The notes under the pieces were generated by a model. The model was given only the letters and a program-made list of their open reading frames with translations. It was not told where the DNA came from and searched no databases. 64,000 nucleotides of DNA from Roseovarius marisflavi (lineage in GTDB: Bacteria > Pseudomonadota > Alphaproteobacteria > Rhodobacterales > Rhodobacteraceae): assembly GCF_900142625.1 (NCBI RefSeq), contig NZ_FRBN01000011.1, forward strand, positions 1-64,000. Reading direction: 5' to 3'. Below are positions 17,003 through 25,992 of this stretch, one piece after another. Every line of letters begins with the position of its first letter. Position 1 is the stretch's first letter. Made by a program: the position numbers and the translations under genes.

Positions 17003-19062
17003 GTGACGTAACGCCCCAACGTCTTAAGCGTGTTGTTCAGCGCATCGTTGCGCGTTTGCTCATCTTTGTCGCAGAACATGTCTTCCACGGTCCCGGAGCG
17101 ATGCGCTCCGGAAATCAAATCGAGCAGAATACCTTTCTGCTCTTCAAGAAAACCGCGCAGTTCCTCTACGAAGTCGTCTTCGATGGTAGAGGTCTGGACA
17201 TCTTTCATCTGTCTCATGAAGTCTTCTGTCTCAGAGCGGATCAATTCTCGGAACTGCCTGGCGAAGGCTTGGTAGCCTCGCGTTCTTCGCCACCACATCG
17301 CCCACCAGCTATCATTGAAATCCAACGCAATCGTCTGCCCGAGGGTGACTGGCGACGGAATTTGAGGGATGCCGGGGACCGAGAGCTGAATACCTTCGAC
17401 AGCCGGGCCAAAGCAGCGATAAAGTAAATGTGCCGTGTCAGATACTGCGGCTTCATAGTGTGCCTCGGCATCCTTGCGGACCTTGCTGCCCATGGTCGAG
17501 TATGCAGACCGCAGCAGAATGCGAAGTCCGGCCGGGTCATATTCCCAGATCTGCTCGTCACCATAAACCTCAAGGTGAGCCAGCAATGAATGTGTTGCGC
17601 GCTCGATAAAGTTCTCATGCACGCGATCTGCGCGTGTATGATATTCGGCAAAAATTTCTGCCATTGATGCCTTGAACCTGCTCAGGTTCGTCTCTGCTAT
17701 CCGCTCGAATTCGGCTCGAATATCGTACATGCTGACATCAGATTTGAAATCGTTACCTTCAACCATTACCGTTCGCGCGGCTTTCTGTGATGTCGCAATT
17801 GCCACGGCTGAAGATGCAATTTTCTTCAGAAAGGGCTCGCCCAGGCTGAGTACGATTTGTGATGACAGTGCTCGCATGAGGGCGGGTAAGCCTGACAATT
17901 CCCACACATGGGCAGACGGCGACTGATCTATTTTTGTTGTACCGAGAACGGCTTTGGTAAGGTTCAGCAACGCATCGGCATTGGCTTCGGACATGTCGCC
18001 CAACTCTCCATGCAGAACCTTACCCGCCCAGTAGGCGCTACCGAAAATGATCTGTGCGTCCTGAGGACCATCATTGTTCTTCAGCGTCCCGCGAATGCTT
18101 TCCTCGATCTCGATCATCTGATTGGCCGGATCGGACAATTCATCAATGCGGTTCACGAAGATGATTACTTCGCGCGACTTGAGGGTCGAGATCATCCTGA
18201 CCAACGCCATATCTACAGAGGTCAGTGCCTGCCCCGCAGACAGGACAACCACACACACGCGGCTGTCGCGGATGGCTCTGATCGTCACCATTTCGCGCAT
18301 CATGAACGTGTCGTTGACGCCGGGTGTGTCGCGAAGACACAGACGAAACGGCACAGTATGGCAATTCAGGTAAAGCTCGGCCGACCGGGTTATATCTGCA
18401 AATCGGCCCTGATCATCACTGGCCGGCTCGTGACCCGGCACGTCAAAATCGTCGCCCAGGCAAATATACCGCTCAAGCAGGTTCTTGTCGAAATACCCGT
18501 ACTCATGTTCCTGCCCCATCAGCAGTTCAAAATTTCTGCCGAGGCGCCTGCGGGACTTCTCGCGCATGGAGTGTATCTGTTCGCGTATCTTGCCCAGTTC
18601 GCCTTCTGCGCCGGCGCGCCCGGCCAGTTCGCCAATCCTGCCGCCCTTGGTGGTCAGGCGATCCCATTCCTCTTCGGTCATGAACTGGAAACGTGCCCCG
18701 GTCTCACCATTTTCGGCGGCGGGGGTCAGGTGAAGCGATGTGACCACAGAGGTCCAGGGATTGACATCCGAAGGCAACAAATCGGCCCAACCGGTCATGG
18801 CATTGATCAGCGATGTTTTCCCTGATTTCACCTGACCAAGGACCGTGACTGAGGGCTCAAAGGCCGCAAGTTGATCCTTCAGGCGGGACACTGACCGGCG
18901 CGATTCTTCTCCGGTCAGCTCGACAAGCCTATCCAGTGCGGCTTCAAGCTCTGCGGCCTTTTGGGCGAAAGCTGCAAGGTCTTCCATGCCAGAATTCAGA
19001 TTAGTTCGGTGCGCTGAAGCCCGGATATTGGTGGCAGGATCAATTTCAACTTCAATGTTCAT
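16999..19062 (-). CDS. large dynamin-like GTPase
   Basis: 687 residues from the ATG at 19062 (GGAAA upstream). A longer frame to 19152 has no ribosome site. G1 GQVKSGKTSL (residues 76-85), switch region with NPWTSVVTS, G3 DTPGVND (245-251) and G4 NRIDEL (304-309) define a dynamin-type GTPase domain. The rest is mostly helical: EEEWDRLTTKGGRIGEL between G2 and G3, a long C-terminal helical region, and a stretch LDFNDSWWAMWWRRTRGY with clustered tryptophans that could touch membrane. Bacterial dynamins remodel membranes and usually occur as pairs; here the pair is this protein and the shorter GTPase overlapping its 3' end. Confidence 0.87.
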   Translation of the reverse strand: MNIEVEIDPATNIRASAHRTNLNSGMEDLAAFAQKAAELEAALDRLVELTGEESRRSVSRLKDQLAAFEPSVTVLGQVKSGKTSLINAMTGWADLLPSDVNPWTSVVTSLHLTPAAENGETGARFQFMTEEEWDRLTTKGGRIGELAGRAGAEGELGKIREQIHSMREKSRRRLGRNFELLMGQEHEYGYFDKNLLERYICLGDDFDVPGHEPASDDQGRFADITRSAELYLNCHTVPFRLCLRDTPGVNDTFMMREMVTIRAIRDSRVCVVVLSAGQALTSVDMALVRMISTLKSREVIIFVNRIDELSDPANQMIEIEESIRGTLKNNDGPQDAQIIFGSAYWAGKVLHGELGDMSEANADALLNLTKAVLGTTKIDQSPSAHVWELSGLPALMRALSSQIVLSLGEPFLKKIASSAVAIATSQKAARTVMVEGNDFKSDVSMYDIRAEFERIAETNLSRFKASMAEIFAEYHTRADRVHENFIERATHSLLAHLEVYGDEQIWEYDPAGLRILLRSAYSTMGSKVRKDAEAHYEAAVSDTAHLLYRCFGPAVEGIQLSVPGIPQIPSPVTLGQTIALDFNDSWWAMWWRRTRGYQAFARQFRELIRSETEDFMRQMKDVQTSTIEDDFVEELRGFLEEQKGILLDLISGAHRSGTVEDMFCDKDEQTRNDALNNTLKTLGRYVT

Positions 19063-19222
19063 TAGATTTCCGGTGTCATTTGCGTTGCGGATACATTTCG
19101 CCGTATTTGAAAACTCGGAACAACCAAGCGTTGCGCACTTTTGCCATGGCAAAAATGGTAATCAAATGTGTTGATAATTGGACGGGTCTGAGGAAAGATT
19201 TCCTGAAGTTGAAAATTCTTTA
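19063..19222. other. 160-base gap inside the cassette, possible internal promoter
   Basis: The only sizeable gap among the eight genes. It may hold a promoter for the dynamin-like pair and the two genes after it, but no clear boxes or T-run terminator can be seen. Confidence 0.3.
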
Positions 19223-20503
19223 TCAGACGACTTTGTCTATAAGCTCCTTTCTCATCTGCAAAAGCAGGGTTACGGCGTCCAGCGCAGCCTCCTCGCTGTA
19301 TTCCAGTTGGAACAACATCAGCATTTCTTCGCCCTCCTGCACGTCTTCGCGTACACCTTGGGCGGTGGGGTCATTTACCGGTGCCGTGTCGAGCAATCCT
19401 GCCAGCGACGACATTGCCTCCGTACAACTATTCAGAATGGCACCGGCATCCAGATTGTCATTATGGTCCATTTCATCAAGCATCTCGCGGGCGCGCTGTT
19501 GAAGCATGTCAACGGCTTCGGACAACAGGGCAACGGATCGCGCATCCGGCGCCACGTCATCCACAGCCACATCATCCGCTCTTGTCGCGACCTCGCTCTT
19601 TTCCTTGGTGTCCGGGCCATCTATGGCAATCGGATCCGGCATCTGCGGGGCCTCGCGCCCCTCGACATCGACCTCCGGCGTGCGTGCTGCCAGGCGATCC
19701 AGGAAAATCCGGGCCTGATCGACATCGGCGCCACGCCCCTGCTTGATCTGTCTGAGCACCGGCTCCATCAAGTGCTTTCCGCCACTCGACGTCCAGAGAG
19801 CCTGATTCAGACCCTCGCCGGATGTCTGCGCCGCGATCCCCTGAATAGTGGCCACGGGATAAAGCCCCATGAATTCATCCGCCACGATGGATTCCAGCCG
19901 GGCAATATTTTTTGACAGCACATCGCGCATCAACTGGCGGTCCGCCATGGTCAGAACCAAAAAGCTGTGATCCTTAATCTGGTCGGGCACGCTTGCCCAC
20001 AGGTGCTGCTCTTCTTGGGAAAACTCCTGACTACACCAAATGATGATGTCCGCGCGCTCGCATGCGGAACTAAGGATCGCTCGTTTTTGCGCAAGATCGC
20101 CCGAAAGTCCTATCTCAACAAAAGTTTGGCTGATCAGTTTCGTATCGGGCAATTCTTGTCGGGCACGGATTGAATCCTGAGGACATTCGCAATCCTTCAG
20201 AAACCCCGGGAAACTGGTCATTGAGCCGTCCTGTCTTTCGAACAGACCGCGCTCTTTTTCGCCATAGGCCAGTTCTATGATAGGTACTTCCAAATGCTGG
20301 CCGATAACAGGTTGTGCCGACATCATTTCAATCAGAGTCGACTTGCCGCTTCCGGCGAGGCCGGTCACGACTACCTGCACTGGCTTTGTCAGGTGCGCCA
20401 GCAGACGTGCGCCCCAGCGGTCATAGGGGGCCGGAATATCGCCCCTGCCTAATATGTTTTCCAACCGATCGATAACCGGGTTGATCCTAATTGCCTGGTT
20501 CAA
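19223..20503 (-). CDS. P-loop GTPase-like protein with TTG start
   Basis: 426 residues. The Walker A loop GLAGSGKSTLIEM lies at residues 48-60, and a switch-like segment LPDTKLISQTFVEIGLSGDL follows. DIIIWCSQEFSQEEQHLW and FLVLTMADRQLM match the strands that carry G3 and G4 in the neighbouring GTPases, with TMAD in place of TKxD/NKxD. So nucleotide specificity may be relaxed. The C-terminal 180 residues are acidic and helical. The only sensible start is TTG at 20503, preceded by GGAGA at 8 bases; no in-frame ATG precedes the P-loop. It follows the phosphatase gene by 22 bases. Confidence 0.75.
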   Translation of the reverse strand: MNQAIRINPVIDRLENILGRGDIPAPYDRWGARLLAHLTKPVQVVVTGLAGSGKSTLIEMMSAQPVIGQHLEVPIIELAYGEKERGLFERQDGSMTSFPGFLKDCECPQDSIRARQELPDTKLISQTFVEIGLSGDLAQKRAILSSACERADIIIWCSQEFSQEEQHLWASVPDQIKDHSFLVLTMADRQLMRDVLSKNIARLESIVADEFMGLYPVATIQGIAAQTSGEGLNQALWTSSGGKHLMEPVLRQIKQGRGADVDQARIFLDRLAARTPEVDVEGREAPQMPDPIAIDGPDTKEKSEVATRADDVAVDDVAPDARSVALLSEAVDMLQQRAREMLDEMDHNDNLDAGAILNSCTEAMSSLAGLLDTAPVNDPTAQGVREDVQEGEEMLMLFQLEYSEEAALDAVTLLLQMRKELIDKVV

Positions 20504-20525
20504 CGGAGGTCTCCCCGAGAATTCA

Positions 20526-21437
20526 TCATCCTGTTGCCTTCTTCTTCCGCATCACCTTTGCCATGATTGTGATCGACGTGTTGCTGTGTTGCTGAGAGCG
20601 CGAGATGGTTTGATCTTGATCTTGATCATTCCCAACCGTCCCGGCACCCTGCGCCATAACTTTTACGACACACAAAGAGACATTGTCCTGGCTGGGATCG
20701 TCCAGTTTCTGGACCTCTTTCATAAGGGCCGCGCCTATATCTTCCGCTGAGCGCTTCTGCGTGAAGCGCAGGACGCCCTCGATCTGTTCTTCGCAAAGAA
20801 ATTGCAGTCCATCACTGGCAACAATAAGAATGTCGCCGTCCTTGATCTGTACCGGCACGGTCCGGCAATCAACCTGCGCAATATCGCGACCGATCAACAC
20901 CGATGTCAGGCAGCTTTGGTCAGGGTAATTGATGGCCTCTTCACGGCCCATGATCCCGTTCGCAACCAGATAATCTATTTGGGACATAAGGGCGTGGTTC
21001 TCGTTCAGGCGTTCGAGCACGCCACTCCGGAACAGGTAGAGCGGGCTGTCGCCAACCGATACCCAGTACAGCCGGTCATGTATGAACACCGGCGCCAGCA
21101 AAGTGGCGCCCATGCCCTGCGCATCCGGGCACTCACGCGAATACACCCCAACACATTTGTTCGCACTGACGGTCGCCCTCTGCAGCACCTCGCCGATATG
21201 GGGCTCCAACAACTCCGGATCACCGGATTGCAGTTTCAGTTCGCTGAACACCTCGGTCACGACGATCTTGCTTGCGACATCACCTGCGGCATGCCCGCCC
21301 ATTCCATCGGCCAGCACCACAAATCCAAACGCCTCTCCTGATGAGAAGTCCGAAACCACGGCATCTTCCTGCCGTTCGCGCCGCCCCAGGACCATGGCCA
21401 TCGACGTGTCATAAACAAGATCAACCGTTGGATGCAT
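20526..21437 (-). CDS. PP2C-family serine/threonine phosphatase
   Basis: 303 residues from the ATG at 21437, preceded by GAGAGGGA and overlapping the end of the FHA gene by 17 bases. All metal-binding and core PP2C motifs are visible: RRERQEDAVV, VVLADGMGGHAAGD, MGATLLAPVF, VSVGDSPLYLF, LIVASDGLQFL and SQDNVSLCVV. It should remove phosphate from Ser/Thr of proteins, most likely those phosphorylated by the kinase two genes upstream. The last 40 residues after VVKVMAQG are a polar tail (NDQDQDQTISRSQQ) ending in a basic patch. No transmembrane segment, so cytosolic. Confidence 0.93.
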   Translation of the reverse strand: MHPTVDLVYDTSMAMVLGRRERQEDAVVSDFSSGEAFGFVVLADGMGGHAAGDVASKIVVTEVFSELKLQSGDPELLEPHIGEVLQRATVSANKCVGVYSRECPDAQGMGATLLAPVFIHDRLYWVSVGDSPLYLFRSGVLERLNENHALMSQIDYLVANGIMGREEAINYPDQSCLTSVLIGRDIAQVDCRTVPVQIKDGDILIVASDGLQFLCEEQIEGVLRFTQKRSAEDIGAALMKEVQKLDDPSQDNVSLCVVKVMAQGAGTVGNDQDQDQTISRSQQHSNTSITIMAKVMRKKKATG

Positions 21438-22533
21438 GGGGCCAGTCCCTCTCTTTCGATTCTTCCCAGGTAAAGCCCGCGCCACAAAGCGGAACAAAGC
21501 GAAGCATCGTTTCACCAATCGTGATCTCATCACCCGCTGACAGTTCTTCGGTGCTCAGGACCGGACGGTCATTCCGCCGTACAAGGTTTGCCTTACCACC
21601 GTGACCGATGAAGAATATTTTCTTCGCGGGGTCATAGGCAATCGCGGCATGATTTTCGCGCGAAATGCTATTATCGCCGAAATCAAGCGGCACAGTCTGA
21701 TCTTTGCCACGGCCGATTTTGCTAACGCCATTGAACAGCGTGAAGGCGGCACCTCGGCCCGGACCCGCGACGACGATTAACCACCCGAGCGGGAAATTGG
21801 TGTAGGCGGCAGGCTTTGCATCTGCGCCGCCCGTAATGGGGTCAATGTCGGCATCCTGACTGCTTGTGAAGCCAAGAAGCCGGGTCTTTACCCGACCCTG
21901 GCGGCTTGCCCCGCGGCCCACAGCGGGTTGCGGAACGTCGACTGCCTGATAGGCATCAGGTGCCTTGGGGGCTGACTGCGGCATTGCCTGAGGCGGCTCT
22001 GGTGACGCATCCGGTGCCTCTTGATCCATGTCAGAGGTGTCATGATGAAACGGTGACGTTGCCGCCGGTGTTCTCTCGACGGGATCAACGCTTTGCTCAA
22101 GGGGGGGCTGAACCACTGGCGCTGCGCGATCAACCTTCCCGTCCTGCGCTGTCTCAGAAGTTTCCGATGTGCGATATTGCGGTTCAGCAATCCAGGTCAC
22201 GACAGGTTGCTCGTCCGCTCCGTTCTCTTCTGCATCGCAACTGGCCCCCTCCTGTTCTTCGAAGAAAATGTCCAGACCACCTGTAAAGTCTTCGACCTCT
22301 TTTTGTTGCGGCTCGCTGGCATCGGCACTCTCCGGTGCGGTCGTCGCAACATCCTCAAAGGTCACATCGTTAATCAATGCTTCAAGCTGCTGCTGGTCTG
22401 CCGCAGGGGCAGAATCTGATCGCGACAGGAACTCATCTTTTAAAGGGTCGCTCGCCTCTTTGGCTGCCGAGAGACCATTTGCCCGATGACTCATGTCGCG
22501 TTTTTCGCCAATGATATCGCGAATAAACTTCAT
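21421..22533 (-). CDS. FHA-domain phosphothreonine-binding protein
   Basis: 370 residues. About 235 residues of acidic, proline- and glutamine-rich low-complexity sequence precede a C-terminal FHA domain. The FHA domain begins GWLIVVAGPGRGAAFTLF and keeps the key residues: Arg in KIGRGKDQTV, Ser and His in NSISRENHAAI, and NLVRRNDRPV. FHA domains bind phosphothreonine peptides, so it is the natural reader for the kinase encoded one base upstream. The disordered N-terminus contains Ser and Thr that could be kinase substrates. AAAGGA precedes the ATG. It ends inside the phosphatase gene, so the three are tightly coupled. Confidence 0.92.
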   Translation of the reverse strand: MKFIRDIIGEKRDMSHRANGLSAAKEASDPLKDEFLSRSDSAPAADQQQLEALINDVTFEDVATTAPESADASEPQQKEVEDFTGGLDIFFEEQEGASCDAEENGADEQPVVTWIAEPQYRTSETSETAQDGKVDRAAPVVQPPLEQSVDPVERTPAATSPFHHDTSDMDQEAPDASPEPPQAMPQSAPKAPDAYQAVDVPQPAVGRGASRQGRVKTRLLGFTSSQDADIDPITGGADAKPAAYTNFPLGWLIVVAGPGRGAAFTLFNGVSKIGRGKDQTVPLDFGDNSISRENHAAIAYDPAKKIFFIGHGGKANLVRRNDRPVLSTEELSAGDEITIGETMLRFVPLCGAGFTWEESKERDWPHASNG

Positions 22534-22534
22534 T

Positions 22535-23884
22535 TTAGTTCCTTTCAGGTTTTATTTTTTCGGCCGAACGGCGCCATCTTTTGACAAGAGCGCTGAGTAC
22601 ACGCGACAACGTCGAGCCGGTGCCTTCAGCTTTAGATGAGGCGTCTTTTTCGGCTTTCTGATTTAGCTGACGCGCTTCATCCCGTTGTCGTTTTGATAGT
22701 TTATCCTGTTCGCGCAGCCATGCATCGACGTCATCAATCGGGCAGCCGAACATATCGACAAGCCGGTTGGGCTGATCGTCTTTCTCGGATTCCGCGGGTA
22801 CTTCGACATGTTGCCTGGCCCGCGGGTCGAGTACCGGTTCGAGGCTGCTGTTGGTGTCCTCCACAAGCGATGAAATCGCTTCCGCCATGCTTGGATCAAG
22901 ATCGTCGACCTGCGGTGCACTCTCTTGCAGAGATGCCGCAATATGATCCTGTTGCAAGGGCGCGGCCTCGCAGGTCTCGAGTACGTCCAACCAGTCATTT
23001 ACAGACTGAAAGCGCTTCTGCTGCGAAACCGACAGGGCTTTGTCGATTGATGCCAGAAAAGCCGGATCAAACGCCCACGATCCGGAGGCAAGCGGTTTAA
23101 AAGGATCAGGTTGGCCTGAGCTCAAAGCTGCGAGGCGTTTCTGACAATCCGGCGGTGCATAACCGGCGATCAGGTGATAAAAGGTTGCACCGACAGAGTA
23201 GAGATCACTGGATGGCTCGTGCGAGCTATCCGTGTAGTAGAACTCATGAGGTGAATACCCATCCTTCACGGACAAGACAGTGGAAAGCACCCGTTTCGGG
23301 TTGCGAGCATCTTCGCGCGCGGCCCCAAAGTCGATCAGCGTCAAATTGTTCTGAGCATCCAGCAACAGATTGTCCGGTGAGATATCGCGATGCAGCATGC
23401 CGAAGTCATGCACATGATCCAATGCATTGAGTGTTTCGCTTAGCAATGTTTGAAGCAGGGTGTTGGTGAGGCGCCCCGGGTCGATATCCATCATCGACAA
23501 AAGATCCATGCCATCGACAAAGTCCATTGCGATGTATGCCGTGTTGTTCTCCTGAAAAACCTGGTGAACCTTAACAATGTTGGGATGTTCGAATTTGGCG
23601 AGCCTCAGCGCCTCTCGCAAAAAGTTGCGAATGACACTTTGGTATTGGTCCAAATAGCAAGGTTTGCGTGGGCGCACCTCGCCGTTGATCCGGCGGCAAA
23701 TGGAACTGGGGAAGCACTCTTTGACGACAACATGACGGTTCAGGCTGTCGCGGGCCAGATAGGTCATGCCGAACCCACCGTCGATCAGGTGACGCTCAAT
23801 CGTGTACTGGCCGTACAGCAGCCTACTACCGGATGAGAGTTCGTCGGTCTCATGCTCTTCCAAAAAGGTAATATTGTTTTGCAC
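22535..23884 (-). CDS. cytosolic Hanks-type serine/threonine protein kinase
   Basis: 449 residues, GTG start at 23884 after GGAAAG at 8 bases. Kinase domain about residues 25-290: glycine loop DGGFGMTYLA, Lys55 in VVVKE, the C-helix glutamate in FLREALRLAKFEHPNIV, catalytic loop HRDISPDNLLL, DFGAA, and SDLYSVGATFYHLIAG of helix F. The activation segment LSVKDGYSPHEFY has the shape seen in kinases of Fha/PpkA-type clusters. The C-terminal 150 residues are acidic and then basic, without a transmembrane helix or PASTA/other sensor domain, so the stimulus must come from a partner. First gene of the cassette. Confidence 0.94.
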   Translation of the reverse strand: MQNNITFLEEHETDELSSGSRLLYGQYTIERHLIDGGFGMTYLARDSLNRHVVVKECFPSSICRRINGEVRPRKPCYLDQYQSVIRNFLREALRLAKFEHPNIVKVHQVFQENNTAYIAMDFVDGMDLLSMMDIDPGRLTNTLLQTLLSETLNALDHVHDFGMLHRDISPDNLLLDAQNNLTLIDFGAAREDARNPKRVLSTVLSVKDGYSPHEFYYTDSSHEPSSDLYSVGATFYHLIAGYAPPDCQKRLAALSSGQPDPFKPLASGSWAFDPAFLASIDKALSVSQQKRFQSVNDWLDVLETCEAAPLQQDHIAASLQESAPQVDDLDPSMAEAISSLVEDTNSSLEPVLDPRARQHVEVPAESEKDDQPNRLVDMFGCPIDDVDAWLREQDKLSKRQRDEARQLNQKAEKDASSKAEGTGSTLSRVLSALVKRWRRSAEKIKPERN

Positions 23885-25004
23885 GTCGTGGTCTTTCCAG
23901 TTGGCAGCTCGGGAAGCACAAAGAGATTCAAAACACTCAATCAGAACGTGTGAGGCTGCACCGAAAATATGATCACATCATGGCAACAATTGGCCAATGA
24001 TCCGACATCGCTCAAAAAAATGGTGTTGTCAGGTACTTTTAAACCCGTCTCGGGTTGGCGCCGAATGCCGGAAAATCCCCAGATTCTTAGCCGGTTCATC
24101 TAGCCACTATCTGATCCAAAAGAACCACAGGCTCAGTGTCGATGTGGAAGCAACGAGGCCGATACGTCAGGCCAAGGCCGGTTCCCTGCGCATGAGCTTG
24201 AACCGGGTTAAAGGCAGGCTTTATAACCGGCCGTTGGTCAGCAATGACATGAAGCGGGACTTGGCGATTGAGGTGTTGAACATGACCTTCGCATTTCGCG
24301 CACCACAACACCACAAAAGGACTGCATCCGTTATACGGATCGCGGCAGCCAATATTGTTCACATGACTATCAAAAATTCGGTCTCAGGAAAACCTTATGT
24401 TGTCCAGCCATTCCTTGACGGGAAAAATTCAAAGCATCTATTGCGGACTGCGACTCAAGAAGGAGCGGAAGACCGCCAGAGGTTGAGATTGCAATTGCAC
24501 AGGTTCACCATGGCATCACCGCATGAAGCTTGCAAAAGAGAGCGTTACCTCCCGCACAAAGACCACCAAGAGCAGCACCGTGACCGGTGTTTTGCGTTAA
24601 CCTGCATCTCGCTATCGGCTTTGCGCCTTGCCACACTGGCAGGACGCAGGTTTATCCCGCCGGCCGGAGATGAACCCCGCAACATGCGTCCCGGTCCGGG
24701 CCGTTTGCTTTCGTTCCCGGCCTGACGGCTTCGTCCCGCTTAGCCGACCTCGGCGCAAAGTGCAGCGAATGTTCTCTATCTGCGGTCGTTAATTCAAGGG
24801 CGTATTTCGGTCTCATCGAGTTCATGGTTCTCTCCGAGGTCGGCGATGCCGCCTCATAATGGCGTCGGGGACTGGTGCCTCAAAAAGGTCCGCTGCGAGG
24901 TCACCTAATTTTAGGCGCATCAACATTCGACGGCGAGGTCATCCGGCCACCGTCCCGATGGGACGTCTCTACACCCAGACGGGCGTATTCGGTTTTAAGT
25001 TAAT
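23885..25004. other. 1.1-kb stretch without a convincing gene; promoter side of the cassette and degraded mobile DNA
   Basis: The first 120 bases should hold the kinase operon promoter. They contain a perfect 10-base palindrome ATTGGCCAAT (23989-23998), a possible operator. The open frames between 23997 and 24725 give no recognisable protein and look like degraded DNA. From about 24750 to 25004 lies sequence outside the IS110 transposase stop codon, which probably includes the right end of that element. Confidence 0.4.
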
Positions 25005-25360
25005 TCATGTTGGTAATTCCTCTTTGGTCCAGGCGAAGGTCGTGCCATCGCGCCAGATGCGGGTCATGATGACGGCCAACTTTCTGGCCGTGGCAACGAT
25101 GGCCTTCTTCATCCCCCTCCGCGCGACAAGCCGCATCGCCCATGCTTTGAGCGGCGAGAAGCGCGACACACGTTGGATCAGGATGTTGGCCGCCTCATAA
25201 AGCAGCTTGCGCATGGACCCGTCACCACGTTTCGAGATGCGCCCCGACCAATTCGTTTCACCAGATTGATATCGCCTCGGGGTCAGTCCTAAATACGCGC
25301 CTACATCGGTTGCTTTGCCAAACCGCGTTACATCGTCGATTGTCGCGATGAAGCTGAGGC
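25005..25360 (-). pseudogene. truncated IS110-family transposase (C-terminal part)
   Basis: The minus strand encodes FIATIDDVTRFGKATDVGAY, then LGLTPRRYQSGETNWSGRIS and RGDGSMRKLLYEAANILIQR. This is the transposase_20 domain typical of IS110/IS116/IS902 transposases, complete to its stop at 25005. The N-terminal DEDD (RuvC-like) domain is missing: upstream of about 25360 the frame enters unrelated plus-strand coding sequence. The element was therefore cut, or inserted with loss of its 5' part, beside the gene fragment that follows. Confidence 0.85.
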
Positions 25361-25368
25361 TGACCAAG

Positions 25369-25803
25369 CAGGACATGAAATTTTTCTGCGATATGGTCAC
25401 CGCGACACAGAACAATCATATGTGGCCTCCGAGACGGGATTTCTGGCTGGAACTATATGAGGACAAAATGATTGACGAGGCATGGGTCGCCTTTGGCGCA
25501 TCTGCCCGGCAATACGCGCAACGCCATCTCGTGGGGTCTGATAACAACCATACGAACCGACGGTTCGGGCGACAATTGGACCGTGGCGGCAGCACATCCT
25601 TGCTGGTCATGCGGATCGGCAACAAGATCGTGGTTGATGGATGCCACAGTTACAAAACTCACATCTTTCGACAGAATGACCCGAAAGCGCCCAAACTCTA
25701 TCAGAGAACCTATTACTGCGATGACATCATGCGCAGTTCGTGGAGTTCGAAATCTCACAGTTCGATTCCGAGCTGGAAAATCTGGGTGATGCAGAATGTC
25801 TGA
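25369..25803 (+). pseudogene. C-terminal fragment resembling an EH-signature (ZorC-like) protein
   Basis: About 145 codons in one frame, without a believable start, truncated on the left by the IS110 remnant. It reads RRDFWLELYEDKMIDEAWVA then FGASARQYAQRHL, STSLLVMRIGNKIVVDGC, and near the end SHSSIPSWKIWVMQNV. The order (a W/RR-FW helix, 'AWVxFG', a strand 'LLVMRIG..VV(E/D)', then 'H....W') matches the EH-signature domain found in ZorC of the Zorya anti-phage system, as I remember that family. The signature glutamate appears as aspartate here (VVDGC). The identification is by pattern and needs a profile search. The next open frame overlaps its stop, as in an operon. Confidence 0.45.
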
Positions 25804-25992
25804 TGATCGTCCCGTTGCCACCATTTCCGCCGATGGCGTCGACATCCGCTTTGCGGAGAAGAAGCATGGACTACTGCAACGCCTGATGTCCACTTCGCCA
25901 GCAGAACAGTCTTTCACCCATCTGAATGACGACCACCGGGATCTTCTTTTTGCCATCGCAGACCTGCGGAATTGGCAGGATCAGCACCAAGG
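25796..25992 (+). pseudogene. N-terminal fragment of a gene downstream of the EH-signature-like fragment
   Basis: Starts at an ATG that overlaps the previous stop by 8 bases and reads MSDDRPVATISADGVDIRFA, then FTHLNDDHRDLLFAIADLRN, before running into the resolvase fragment. The overlap suggests it was the next gene of the same operon; in Zorya type I that would be the zorD helicase. The surviving 60 residues contain no motif that confirms this. The function is unknown. Confidence 0.4.

Noticed and set aside
15577..23884. Type VI secretion locus
   Set aside because: Kinase, FHA and PP2C genes alone are not enough; no tss/hcp/vgrG/clpV gene is in the window.
24096..24362. Minus-strand frame starting MNNIGCRDPYNGCSPFVVLW, considered as transposase debris
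   Set aside because: No transposase motif could be confirmed in any frame.
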